A DNA stretch of 64,000 nucleotides from Mesorhizobium loti R88b. Its GTDB lineage: Bacteria; Pseudomonadota; Alphaproteobacteria; Rhizobiales; Rhizobiaceae. Positions within the stretch are counted from its first letter, which is position 1. The number at the start of each line of letters is the position of its first letter. This document shows positions 33,097 to 41,412 of this stretch, piece by piece. Position numbers and translations under genes: made by a program. The stretch is taken from NCBI RefSeq assembly GCF_013170845.1, contig NZ_CP033367.1, positions 372,001-436,000 on the forward strand, read 5' to 3'. Below the pieces are notes generated by a model. That model did not search any database, had not been told where the DNA came from, and saw nothing but the letters and a program-made list of their open reading frames with translations.

Positions 33097-33501
33097 TCAG
33101 TCGTCAGTTTTCAGATCACCGGCGACCGCCAGCGACAGCAATGGCATGGCTGGAGCATAGGATTCATAGCCATCGCCATCAGCAACCGAGAAGGTGACGA
33201 TCGGATCGATGCCGTTGGCGCTGAAGGCGACTGTGCCATCGTTCTGCTCACGCCAGAATTTTGCCTGCTCGATGCCCGGCAACAGCCGGCGGCAGGTCGG
33301 AGACACCGTCAACGAGGACAAGCCATCCGAAATCGAGGCTCCACGTATGACGGCGCAGGCCCCCTCATCACCGTTGGCGACCAGCCTGTAGCTGTTGGAC
33401 GAAGTTGCATCGGTGGCGACGCTTTCCCCATTGCCTTCATGGAAAATTTGAACGCCGCCAAACAGCGCGCCGGCAGCAATCAATGCGGAAAGCGTTTTCA
33501 T
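33097..33501 (-). CDS. Exported protein, possible AprI/Inh-type protease inhibitor
   Basis: 134 residues with a short hydrophobic N-terminus (MKTLSALIAAGALFGGVQIF), probably a signal peptide. The rest resembles the small beta-barrel of Inh-type metalloprotease inhibitors: a single disulphide candidate pair (CAVIRG ... SPTCRRLLPGI) and the W-x-x-x-x-D/G-x-V-x-F pattern (FWREQNDGTVAFSANGID). No protease gene is adjacent. The family call is tentative. A GTG one codon upstream (33504) is an alternative start. Confidence 0.5.
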   Translation of the reverse strand: MKTLSALIAAGALFGGVQIFHEGNGESVATDATSSNSYRLVANGDEGACAVIRGASISDGLSSLTVSPTCRRLLPGIEQAKFWREQNDGTVAFSANGIDPIVTFSVADGDGYESYAPAMPLLSLAVAGDLKTDD

Positions 33502-33584
33502 CACTCTTCATCCACGCACACGAACAGGATGCAGAATGATTCCAAAGGGTTAAGCTGGCGTTAATAAGTGTGGCGAACGGCCGG

Positions 33585-34568
33585 TCAGCCGCGCGCCTTC
33601 ACATCCGCCGTCTCGGGCACCGGTGTCAGCGGCCGACGCTCGGTGAACCAGGACACCAGATTGTCGACGCACAGATCCGCCATGGCGCGGCGTGTGTGCT
33701 CCGAGGCCGAGCCGACATGCGGCAGCAGGCAAGCGTTTGGCACGTCGAGCAACGCCTTGGGTACGTTCGGTTCGTCGGCGAAGACATCAAGCCCGGCGGC
33801 GGCAATGGTGCCATCGGCAAGTGCTGCCGCAAGTGCTGCCTCATCGACCGTGCTGCCGCGGCCGATATTGACGAAGACGCCGTTGGCGCCGAGTGCCGAC
33901 AGGATCTCGGCATTGACCGCCTTTTGCGTCGAAGCGCCGCCAGGCGCCACCGAAATCAGCGTATCGACTGCTTCAGCCAAGCCCTTCAGCGTCGGGTGGT
34001 ACTGATAGGAAAGACCGTCGACACGACGCCGGTTGTGGTAGGCGACCGGCAGGCCGAATGCTTCCAGCCGCCGGGCAATGGCTTGCCCGATGCGGCCCAT
34101 GCCGAAAATGCCGACGCGGCGCGCGCGCAAGGTCAGCCGGCTCAGCGGATAATTGCCCTTCTTGACCCAGTTGCCGTCGCGCAGCCATTTTTCGGCGGCG
34201 TACAACTCGCGCACCGTATTGATCAGCAGCCCGATCGCGGTGTCGGCGACCTCCTCGGTCAGGACGTCGGGCGTGTTGGTGACCATGATGTTTTTCGCCC
34301 GGGCATGGCTGACATCGACCGAGTCATAGCCGACGCCGAAGGAGGCAATGAGTTCGAGATTGGGCAAGGCATCCATCATCGCCGCATTGACGCCGGCAAA
34401 GCAGGCAATGCCACGCACCGTACGGCGCATTTCGTCGGTGACCAGCGCCGGATCGGCGCGTTCGATCCTCACCTGTTTGAAGGTACGGTCGATGCGCCGG
34501 ACGGCATGGTCGCTGAAGCCCGCCGGCACCAGAATGGCAACGGCTTGCAGTTGGTCCACCTTGGTCAT
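33585..34568 (-). CDS. D-2-hydroxyacid dehydrogenase (glyoxylate/hydroxypyruvate reductase-like)
   Basis: 327 residues, NAD(P)-dependent. The cofactor loop is VGIFGMGRIGQAIARRLEAFG. The catalytic Arg lies in VNIGRGSTVDE, the Glu in DVFADEPNVP and the His in LLPHVGSASEHTR. It probably reduces a 2-oxoacid such as glyoxylate or hydroxypyruvate. Its ATG overlaps the stop of the LacI-type regulator (ATGA), so it is coupled to it and probably under its control, which suggests a sugar-acid pathway. Confidence 0.88.
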   Translation of the reverse strand: MTKVDQLQAVAILVPAGFSDHAVRRIDRTFKQVRIERADPALVTDEMRRTVRGIACFAGVNAAMMDALPNLELIASFGVGYDSVDVSHARAKNIMVTNTPDVLTEEVADTAIGLLINTVRELYAAEKWLRDGNWVKKGNYPLSRLTLRARRVGIFGMGRIGQAIARRLEAFGLPVAYHNRRRVDGLSYQYHPTLKGLAEAVDTLISVAPGGASTQKAVNAEILSALGANGVFVNIGRGSTVDEAALAAALADGTIAAAGLDVFADEPNVPKALLDVPNACLLPHVGSASEHTRRAMADLCVDNLVSWFTERRPLTPVPETADVKARG

Positions 34569-35587
34569 GCCCGCTCCATCGGCTTGCCGGTCGACTGGCG
34601 CACATGCAGTTCCGGCTTGATCAATTCCTGCGAGGGCCGCACCGTCTGCCCGTTGAGCTTGTCGAGCAGCGCGCTGGCGGCGCGGCGGCCAACCTCGCGC
34701 TGGCCGTTCCAGACGGTGGTCAGCGCCGGCGTGGCGATCGCCGCCTCTTCGAGATCGTCATAGCCGGTGACGGAAATGTCGATGCCCGGCACCAGGCCTG
34801 CACGCGCAATGCCGTTCATCAGGCCGATGGCGACAAGATCGTTCCAGCAGCAGGCAGCGGTCGGCCTGTCCTTCAGCGCCAGGAACTGCCCGGCGGCCTC
34901 GAAGCCCGCCTGCTTGGTGCGCGGGCCGGCGATGCGCCAGGACGGCCTGACTTCGAGCCCGGCCGCCTCCATGGCGTTGACATAGCCCTGGTAGCGGTCG
35001 CGGCCGGTCGAGGTCTGGTCGGTGCCGCCGATCATGGCGATGCGCTTGTGGCCGAGCGAGATCAGATGGTTGGTGGCGAGGCCTGTTCCATAGGAGTCGT
35101 CGCCGCGAAACACCGGCACGTCGGCACCCTCGACGGTGCGTGCGATCAGCACCGCCGGCAGCCCGTTTTCCTCGGCCATCAGGATATCGGAAGCAGGCGT
35201 GCCGATGGCCGGCGACATGATGACGCCGTCGGCGCCGAGCTGTAGCAGCGTATCGATGAAGGTGCGTTGCTTCTCGAGCTGATCGTAGTGATTGGACAGG
35301 ATGAAGGTCTGCCGGCTGCGGTCGAGTTCGCTTTCGATCGAACGCAGGATCTCGGCGAAGAACGGGTTCATGATGTCGTGCACGACGACACCGACAATGC
35401 CCGAACGTGAGGTGCGCAGGCTGGCGGCGCGGCGGTTGTAGATATAGCCGATGGCGCGCGCATGTTCCTTGATGCGGTCGCGCGTCGAGCCGGCAACCAG
35501 CGGGCTGTCGCGCAGCGCCAGGGACACGGTGGCCGTGGACACGCCGAGCGCGTCCGCGATCGTCGAAAGCTTGATTTTTTGTGCCAG
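34565..35587 (-). CDS. LacI-family transcription regulator (apparent CTG start)
   Basis: 340 residues if started at CTG 35587. The DNA-binding helix-turn-helix reads KIKLSTIADALGVSTATVSL, and the hinge helix follows as NRRAASLRTSRSGIVG. A periplasmic-binding-protein-like effector domain completes it. No ATG, GTG or TTG occurs between the upstream in-frame stop and the helix-turn-helix; the first GTG (35542) would delete half of it. CTG 35587 has GGGGAG about nine nt upstream and gives LAQKIKLSTIADALGV, where close relatives have M-A-Q-K-I-K (from memory). A palindrome lies 36 nt upstream, suggesting autoregulation. Controls the coupled dehydrogenase, probably. Confidence 0.82.
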   Translation of the reverse strand: MAQKIKLSTIADALGVSTATVSLALRDSPLVAGSTRDRIKEHARAIGYIYNRRAASLRTSRSGIVGVVVHDIMNPFFAEILRSIESELDRSRQTFILSNHYDQLEKQRTFIDTLLQLGADGVIMSPAIGTPASDILMAEENGLPAVLIARTVEGADVPVFRGDDSYGTGLATNHLISLGHKRIAMIGGTDQTSTGRDRYQGYVNAMEAAGLEVRPSWRIAGPRTKQAGFEAAGQFLALKDRPTAACCWNDLVAIGLMNGIARAGLVPGIDISVTGYDDLEEAAIATPALTTVWNGQREVGRRAASALLDKLNGQTVRPSQELIKPELHVRQSTGKPMERA

Positions 35588-35622
35588 CGCCTTGCGCTCC
35601 CCGAACGAGCCGAATTCCGACC

Positions 35623-35633
35623 TAAACTGTTTA
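35623..35633. promoter_or_regulatory. Candidate LacI-type operator
   Basis: TAAAC-T-GTTTA, a perfect odd-centred palindrome upstream of the LacI gene start and downstream of the EamA gene start region. Short AT-rich palindromes of this kind are typical LacI-family sites; assignment is inference. Confidence 0.4.
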
Positions 35634-35665
35634 AAGGCGGCGTTATGCCACCGATCGGGGGCAAA

Positions 35666-36607
35666 TCAAAGTTTTTTTGCCAGCGCTTCCGCCTCGACAT
35701 CGGAGGCAGCGCGGCTCTGCAGCCGAAGCCGGTGCTCGCGGTGGACGATATAGAGGCCGCTGGCGACGATGATGGCCGCGCCAACCAGCGTCCAGCGGTC
35801 TGGAAACTGCTTGAAGACGATCCAGCCGGAAATGATCATCCACACCATCTGCGAATAGGGATAGGGGGCGAGCGCCGTGGTCGTCGCCAGCCGATAGGCC
35901 TGCACCAGCAGCCAATGGCCGACACCGCCGAACACGCCAAGCATGAGCAGGATGAACCAGTGCCAGCCATCATGCGGCAGCGAGAAGGAAAACGGCAACA
36001 TCGGCAAAAGCAGCACCGCCGGCGCCAGCGCCGAGAACAGGATCAGGCTCTCCGACGTCTCGGTCGCCGACATGCGGCGCGTCATGATGACGTAGAAGCT
36101 GTTCGACAGCATCGAGCCGAGCGCGAAGAGATGGCCGATGCCGAAGACGCCGACACCTGGCCTTGTGATGATCAGAACCCCGGCGAAGGCGGCCAGGATG
36201 GCCAGCCAGCGCCGCCAGCCGGCCCATTCACCGAGCAGCGGACCGGCAAGTGCTGTGATCACCATCGGCCCGAAGAAATAGATCGATGTCGTCTCGGCCA
36301 GTTGCAGGGAGCGCAGCGCCAGGATGTTGCACATGGTCGAGCCGAACAGGAACACACCGCGCAGCACATGCGCCGGCAGGTTGACCGGACGAAACCGCAT
36401 GGGTTGGCGCCAGCCGCGCAGCAGCGTGCCGACCAGCACGACGTGCACGGCAAAGCGCACCCAGGCGACGATCAGCGCCGAAATGCCGGCCAGGACGAGA
36501 TATTTGCTTGAGGTGTCGAGGAAGGTGAAGAAGACATAGGTGGTAAGCATGCACAGGATCGCCACCGGCGGCGTCGCGCTTTCGACATATCTTTGGGAAG
36601 CATTCAC
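35666..36607 (-). CDS. EamA-domain drug/metabolite transporter
   Basis: 313 residues from GTG 36607 with ten predicted membrane helices in two EamA repeats: LTTYVFFTFLDTSSKYLVLAGIS and VLRGVFLFGSTMCNILALRSL in the first, GVFGGVGHWLLVQAYRLATTTALAPYPYSQMVW in the second. The substrate is unknown (amino acids, sugars or drugs in this family). The open frame runs to 36910 but overlaps DUF2000 coding sequence and is unlikely there; ATG 36550 is the shorter alternative, though it would start inside the first helix. It follows the DUF2000 gene with about 150 bp between. Confidence 0.82.
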   Translation of the reverse strand: MNASQRYVESATPPVAILCMLTTYVFFTFLDTSSKYLVLAGISALIVAWVRFAVHVVLVGTLLRGWRQPMRFRPVNLPAHVLRGVFLFGSTMCNILALRSLQLAETTSIYFFGPMVITALAGPLLGEWAGWRRWLAILAAFAGVLIITRPGVGVFGIGHLFALGSMLSNSFYVIMTRRMSATETSESLILFSALAPAVLLLPMLPFSFSLPHDGWHWFILLMLGVFGGVGHWLLVQAYRLATTTALAPYPYSQMVWMIISGWIVFKQFPDRWTLVGAAIIVASGLYIVHREHRLRLQSRAASDVEAEALAKKL

Positions 36608-36755
36608 TTGCAGGCCGGGGAAAAGCTGGGCTGAAGCCCCACCTTTGCGGGAATTGTCGCTTGCCGGCAAGCCAATTGTCGCCCGCTGCCACGCCAAAGC
36701 CAGCTGGCACAACAATACAACAATAGAAGCCAGTAGGCTTAGTCCAGCCTTCCGT

Positions 36756-37163
36756 CTAGGCGTGCATACGGGCGCCCTTGGTGATCTTGTCGACGAGCTT
36801 CTTCTCCGCGCGCAGCGCGATGCCGACCACCTTGGCGTCTTCGGGCGCGAACTCGGCGAAGACGGCGCGGTTGGCGGCGTCGAAGCCGGTCGAGAACATC
36901 TCCTCGACATAGAGCGAGGTCGTCACGCCGCGCTCCAGCGCGCGCCGGTGGATCGTGGCGAGCGTCGCCTGGTCAGCCGACAGCACGATGACCGGCTGGA
37001 CTGACAGCGGGTTGTAGAGATTGCCGGAGCGGTCGCGATAGGGCTCGCCGATGATGTCTGGAAACTGGGCGACGATGCCGCTGGTCAGGAAGGCGGTGAC
37101 GTTGAGTTTCTGCCAGACCGGCAGGTCCTCCCGCAGCACGATTGCAAATTTCGTGTCGAACAT
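36756..37163 (-). CDS. DUF2000 family protein
   Basis: 135 residues beginning MFDTKFAIVLREDLPVWQKL, the usual opening of the DUF2000 family as I recall it. Further on are QPVIVLSADQATLATIHRRAL and FEADV-like FAEFAPEDAKVVGIALRAEKKLVDKI. A longer start (37178) adds only MVHFL. Function unknown. It is divergent from an AraC regulator with a 52-bp gap, so that regulator probably controls it and perhaps the EamA exporter behind it. Confidence 0.75.
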   Translation of the reverse strand: MFDTKFAIVLREDLPVWQKLNVTAFLTSGIVAQFPDIIGEPYRDRSGNLYNPLSVQPVIVLSADQATLATIHRRALERGVTTSLYVEEMFSTGFDAANRAVFAEFAPEDAKVVGIALRAEKKLVDKITKGARMHA

Positions 37164-37215
37164 GAGAAAATGGACCATTCGAGGTTAGGCCCCGATTGCG
37201 AGGCTGAAGGAGACG

Positions 37216-38088
37216 ATGTCGTTCGAACTAGACCGCCAGGCCTTCGAGGGTCTTGGACGTTTGTGCGCGGGTGCAGCTGAAAACTGCATCATCTCCGCTC
37301 CCGACCCTGCGGGCATGGAACGGATCGAAGCGCGGTTCCACGGTAGCGCCTTCGATATGCATCGCCACGACAGCTACGCGATCGGGGTGACACTGCACGG
37401 CGTGCAGACCTTTCGCTATCGCGGTGCGACGCGGCTGAGCCTGCCCGGCCAGATCATCGTCCTGCATCCCGACGAATTGCACGATGGCGGCGCTGGCACC
37501 GAGGACGGGCTGCGCTACAGGATGCTCTATCTCGAGCCGTCGCTGATGCTGGACTGCCTTGGCGGCGCTTCGCTGCCCTTCGTCAGGGATGCCGTGGTGA
37601 GGGACGACGCCTTCTGCACCACCCTGCTGTCGGCGCTGGGGCCGTTGCAGCAGGAGCTCGACGAACTGTTCGTCGACGACTTCCTCACGCAACTGATGCA
37701 AAGCCTGACGCGCCATGCCGGCCAGCCGGCAAAGCCGATGACCAGGACGGCGTGGCGGGCGGCGAAGCTGGCGCGAGACTATCTTACGGAGAATGCAACG
37801 CGCCCCGTGCGTTCCGACGAATTGGAAGCCATTACCGGGCTCGACCGCTATGCCTTGTCGCGGCATTTCCGTGCCGCCTTCTCGACCAGCCCGCATCGTT
37901 TCCTGGTGATGCGCCGGCTACAGCGCGCGCGGCGAATGATTGCCGCCGGCGAGCCCTTGGCGCAGATCGCGGTCGAGGCCGGCTTCACCGATCAGAGCCA
38001 TTTCAACAGGCAATTCAAGAAGGCGTTCGGCATGACGCCGGGACGTTGGTCCTCGCTGATCCGGGAATCAGTCCCGGCAGCGGCCTGA
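37216..38088 (+). CDS. AraC-family transcription regulator
   Basis: 290 residues. The N-terminal cupin-like AraC_binding domain contains HRHDSYAIGVTLHGVQTFRYRG, and the C-terminal pair of helix-turn-helices includes RPVRSDELEAITGLDRYALSR and IAVEAGFTDQSHFNRQFKKAFGMTPGRW. AAGGAG lies just before ATG 37216. Its divergent position points to the DUF2000 and EamA genes as targets. Effector unknown. Confidence 0.92.
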   Translation: MSFELDRQAFEGLGRLCAGAAENCIISAPDPAGMERIEARFHGSAFDMHRHDSYAIGVTLHGVQTFRYRGATRLSLPGQIIVLHPDELHDGGAGTEDGLRYRMLYLEPSLMLDCLGGASLPFVRDAVVRDDAFCTTLLSALGPLQQELDELFVDDFLTQLMQSLTRHAGQPAKPMTRTAWRAAKLARDYLTENATRPVRSDELEAITGLDRYALSRHFRAAFSTSPHRFLVMRRLQRARRMIAAGEPLAQIAVEAGFTDQSHFNRQFKKAFGMTPGRWSSLIRESVPAAA

Positions 38089-38097
38089 TTGTTGCAG

Positions 38098-38568
38098 TCA
38101 GTCGTCCGACTCGGCGTCGTCGTCGATCAGCGCCAGTTCCTCATTGGAGAGGTTGGCCTCGATGCGGGCCAAAAGCTTGAACAGCGCCTTCTGGTCTTTC
38201 TTGTCGAGGCCTTTGAGCGCCTGCTTTTCGGTCTTCTTCACCGACTTCTCGATGGCGCGGATGGTGTCGCGGCCAGTCTCGGTGAGGAAGATGTGCGCCT
38301 GACGCGCGTCGGACTCGGAGGCGCGCTTTTCCAGAAAACCCTGCGCCTGCAGCCGGTTGATGGTCTTGGTGATGGTCGGCGGGCGCACGCCGAGGCGACC
38401 GGCAAGATTGCCAGGCGTCTGGCCGTCCTCACGGTCGAGCGCCAGCATGATCTGGTCCTGGCCGGCATAGAAGCCGTGCGCCAGAAGCCGGGCCGCCAGC
38501 GCGGTTCTTGCCAGCCTTGCCGCCGAATGCAGCCGGCTCATTGTTGCAGTCTTGTCCGCCTTGGCCAT
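38098..38568 (-). CDS. MarR-family transcription regulator
   Basis: 156 residues with the winged-helix core TPGNLAGRLGVRPPTITKTI and NRLQAQGFLEKRASESDARQ (the wing with the conserved D-x-R) and a long C-terminal helix rich in Lys, Leu and Glu. Of two nearby ATGs I chose 38568 because GAGG lies seven nt before it but only one nt before the other (38574). The acidic tail IDDDAESDD is unusual but plausible. Targets are not evident: it is convergent with AraC and stands alone. Confidence 0.9.
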   Translation of the reverse strand: MAKADKTATMSRLHSAARLARTALAARLLAHGFYAGQDQIMLALDREDGQTPGNLAGRLGVRPPTITKTINRLQAQGFLEKRASESDARQAHIFLTETGRDTIRAIEKSVKKTEKQALKGLDKKDQKALFKLLARIEANLSNEELALIDDDAESDD

Positions 38569-39001
38569 GGTCATCCCTCTTCGGCCGTACCGGTGCACGC
38601 AGCATAGACGCAGCCGGCCGGTTGGCAATCGACGATCAAAAAGATTCCGGCGCTCCAAACAGCTTTGCCGGCAAGCATTGCGGTGTCCGCCGTGGTGATG
38701 CCAGATGTTTATTTCAGTTAGATGACAAACGAGTTTCCGCCAAGGCAATTGCAGCGGTTCGGCGAGCCGGGGTTCCGCTCAGATTGACGAGAAGCGTTTC
38801 CGACGACGAAGCTGCAGCGCAGGCGCCGCCTCATGCGCTGCCGGCGCGGAAGATGTTCTGGCGCGCTGGCCACTTTCCACATCTGGGTCAAACGCACAGG
38901 CGGTTTGCCTCGTGCAAAAGGCCGGCACACATCCTATATCAGGCCAACAATCCCTTCTCGTGGCCCTGTATTTCTAGGGCCCAGTCATTTCGAGGCAAGC
39001 C
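38569..39001. other. Intergenic region upstream of cobW-like gene
   Basis: About 430 bp with no convincing gene. An inverted repeat GGCCCT-N8-AGGGCC (38962-38981) lies 20 nt before the CobW start and could be an operator or leader hairpin. I looked for a Zur-like palindrome and saw none. Confidence 0.5.
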
Positions 39002-40063
39002 ATGAGCGACGCACAGACGCAGATCCCCGTAACCGTTCTCACAGGCTATCTCGGCGCCGGCAAGACGACGCTGCTCAACCGCATCCTGTCGGAAAACCAC
39101 GGCAAGCGCTACGCAGTCATCGTCAACGAATTCGGCGAGATCGGTATCGACAACGACCTGATCGTGGAATCCGACGAGGAAATCTACGAGATGAACAATG
39201 GCTGCGTCTGTTGCACGGTGCGCGGCGACCTGATCCGCGTCGTCGAAGGCCTGATGCGCCGGCCCGGCCGCTTCGACGCCATCGTGGTCGAGACCACCGG
39301 TCTCGCCGATCCGGTGCCGGTGGCGCAGACCTTCTTCATGGATGACGACGTGCGCTCCAAGACCAGGCTCGATGCAGTGGTGGCTCTGGTCGATGCCAAG
39401 CATCTGCCGCTCAGGCTCAAGGATTCCAAGGAAGCCGAGGACCAGATCGCCTTCGCCGACGTCGTTGTGCTCAACAAGACCGATCTCGTCACCCCGGAAG
39501 AGCTGGCCAAGGTCGAGGCGACGATCCGCGCCATCAATCCTGCGGCCAGGATCCATCGCACCACCCGTGCCGGTGTTGACCTGTCCGAGGTGCTCGACCG
39601 TGGCGCATTCGACCTGTCGCGGGCGCTGGAAAACGATCCGCATTTCCTCGAGGCGCATGACGACCACGATCATCACGACCACGATCATGACCATGATGGC
39701 CACGATCACCATGATCATGACGGGCATGATCATCACCACCATGCGCACCCCTCTGATATTCATGACGTGACGGTGCAGTCGGTGTCGCTGCGCGGCGGCG
39801 AGATGGATTCGAAGAAGTTCTTCCCGTGGATCGAGAAGATCACCCAGATGGAAGGTCCGAACATTCTGCGGCTGAAGGGCATCATTGCGCTCAAGGGCGA
39901 TGACGAGCGCTATGTCATCCAGGGCGTGCACATGATCATCGAAGGCGACCACCAGCGCGCCTGGAAAGACGGCGAGAAGCATGAGAGCCGGCTGGTGTTC
40001 ATCGGCCGCGAACTGGACGCCGAGCGGCTGAAGAAGAGTTTTGACGCCTGCCAGGCGGCTTGA
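39002..40063 (+). CDS. CobW/COG0523 family metal-chaperone GTPase
   Basis: 353 residues. The P-loop is GYLGAGKTT (15-23), the metal site CVCC (68-71) lies in NGCVCCTVRGD, and the base-recognition motif is NKTD. A His/Asp-rich stretch follows at about residues 218-255 (about 20 His), then the CobW C-terminal domain with GGEMDSKKFFPWIEKITQ. The motifs identify a G3E GTPase that inserts or stores a metal such as zinc or cobalt; the His-rich loop points to zinc or nickel buffering. It heads a three-gene run with the Imm45-like and WD40 genes, each separated by under 10 bp or overlapping. Confidence 0.9.
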   Translation: MSDAQTQIPVTVLTGYLGAGKTTLLNRILSENHGKRYAVIVNEFGEIGIDNDLIVESDEEIYEMNNGCVCCTVRGDLIRVVEGLMRRPGRFDAIVVETTGLADPVPVAQTFFMDDDVRSKTRLDAVVALVDAKHLPLRLKDSKEAEDQIAFADVVVLNKTDLVTPEELAKVEATIRAINPAARIHRTTRAGVDLSEVLDRGAFDLSRALENDPHFLEAHDDHDHHDHDHDHDGHDHHDHDGHDHHHHAHPSDIHDVTVQSVSLRGGEMDSKKFFPWIEKITQMEGPNILRLKGIIALKGDDERYVIQGVHMIIEGDHQRAWKDGEKHESRLVFIGRELDAERLKKSFDACQAA

Positions 40064-40072
40064 CCGCAACCA

Positions 40073-40447
40073 ATGCCGCGTCTGCTCGATCTCGCCGATG
40101 ATTTTCTGATCATCGGCGACATCATACGACTTTCCGACAATTACTATCTCGGGCCGGCTTCCGGCTCGGTCGATCTTCTGATCTTCGATCCCCGCGAAGA
40201 GGAGGCCGGGCTCGGTCTCATGGTGACATCCGGCTATAAGGCGGGCCTCGTTTTCGCCGTGCTGCCGGAGGAAAGCAGGTTCGAGAAAAAACCCGCACTT
40301 TCGAAGGTTTGGTTGATCGAAAACTGGGACAAATGGTTCGTCTTCACCTATCAAGGCGGCCCGGTTCCGATCGAGGACACCGTCATCCTGCGCTGGAACG
40401 AACGAATGACTGTTGAGACCCGCCATGCCGACCGTCGCCCCGCTTGA
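40073..40447 (+). CDS. Imm45-like (immunity protein family) hypothetical protein
   Basis: 124 residues. The sequence DFLIIGDIIRLSDNYYLG ... VTSGYKAGLVFAVLPEESRF ... LSKVWLIENWDKWFVF resembles the Imm45 immunity protein pattern (SGYKAGL, W-L-I-x-N-W-x-K-W) as I remember it. Such proteins normally protect against a polymorphic toxin, but no toxin gene is visible here. It sits nine nt after cobW, and its 3' end overlaps the WD40 gene, so it is probably in an operon with them and may be a domesticated fold. Resemblance is from memory only. Confidence 0.5.
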   Translation: MPRLLDLADDFLIIGDIIRLSDNYYLGPASGSVDLLIFDPREEEAGLGLMVTSGYKAGLVFAVLPEESRFEKKPALSKVWLIENWDKWFVFTYQGGPVPIEDTVILRWNERMTVETRHADRRPA

Positions 40448-41399
40448 TCTTGAAGGCCATTGCGTCGCTGCGGTCTTCCTCGGCGACGTGCCGCATTTTG
40501 CGTTGGCCGACGGCGCCGTCCATCGGCTCGACAATGGCCACAAGACGGTGCAGGCCAATGACGGGCTGCTCGCGGCCTTCCATGATGCAGCCAATGACCG
40601 GCTGATCACTGGCGGCGAGGACGGCAAGGTGTTCGCCGTGAAGGCCGGCGGCGAGGCCAGGGAATTGGCAACAGCCGGCAAGAAATGGATCACCAGCGTT
40701 GCCGCCGGGCCGCAAGGCGCCATCGCCTACGCCACCGGCAAGACCGCCTTTGTGCGCTTCGCCGATGGCAAGACAAGGGAATTTGTCCATCCGCGTTCGG
40801 TCGAGGGGCTGGCGTTTTCGCCCAAGGGCATGCGCTTCGGCGTCGCCCGCTACAATGGTGCGACGCTGCATTTCCCGGCCGCCGAAGGCAAACCGGTGGA
40901 GCTCGAATGGGCCGGCGCCCATACCGGCATCACCTTCTCACCCGACGGCGCCTTCCTCGTCACCACCATGCAGGAGAATGCCTTGCATGGCTGGAAGCTC
41001 GCCGACGGCAAGCACATGCGCATGACCGGCTATCCCGGCAAGGTCAAAAGCCTGTCGTGGAGCGTCAAGGGCAAATGGCTGGCCAGTTCCGGCGCACCGG
41101 CGGCGATCGTCTGGCCGTTTTCGGGCAAGGACGGGCCGATGGGCAAGGCGCCGCTGGAACTCGGCACACGTGGCAATGCCATGGTGACAGCGGTCGCGTG
41201 CCACCCGAGCCAGGATGTCGTCGCCGTCGGCTATGACGACGGCATGGTCATGGCTGTACGTTTTTCCGACGCCAAGGAAGTGCTGTTGCGGCGGCCCGGC
41301 AAAGGCGCCATCACTTCGATGATGTGGGACAAGGAAGAACGCCGCGTCGCCTTCGGCAGTGCGGCCGGAGACTGCGGCGTCATCGACATCGCGGCGTAG
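40425..41399 (+). CDS. WD40-repeat (beta-propeller) protein
   Basis: 324 residues folding as WD40 repeats of about 40 residues: GLLAAFHDAANDRLITGGEDGKVFAV, HTGITFSPDGAFLVTTMQENALHGWKL and KVKSLSWSVKGKWLASSG. The propeller is a protein-interaction platform, cytosolic (no signal peptide). ATG 40425 overlaps the Imm45-like gene by 23 bp; a TTG at 40413 is possible. Rhizobial CobW proteins are often followed by a WD40 gene (from memory), so a joint metal-related function is plausible. Confidence 0.82.
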   Translation: MPTVAPLDLEGHCVAAVFLGDVPHFALADGAVHRLDNGHKTVQANDGLLAAFHDAANDRLITGGEDGKVFAVKAGGEARELATAGKKWITSVAAGPQGAIAYATGKTAFVRFADGKTREFVHPRSVEGLAFSPKGMRFGVARYNGATLHFPAAEGKPVELEWAGAHTGITFSPDGAFLVTTMQENALHGWKLADGKHMRMTGYPGKVKSLSWSVKGKWLASSGAPAAIVWPFSGKDGPMGKAPLELGTRGNAMVTAVACHPSQDVVAVGYDDGMVMAVRFSDAKEVLLRRPGKGAITSMMWDKEERRVAFGSAAGDCGVIDIAA

Positions 41400-41412
41400 T
41401 TCATAACAGCGG

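Noticed and set aside
38569..39001. Search for a small gene or Zur box before the CobW gene
   Set aside because: Only an unsupported 70-codon minus-strand frame and a GGCCCT inverted repeat; no Zur-like palindrome.
39655..39770. Alternating His/Asp codon tract considered as a microsatellite-driven frameshift
   Set aside because: The frame stays open across the tract and the CobW C-terminal domain continues normally.
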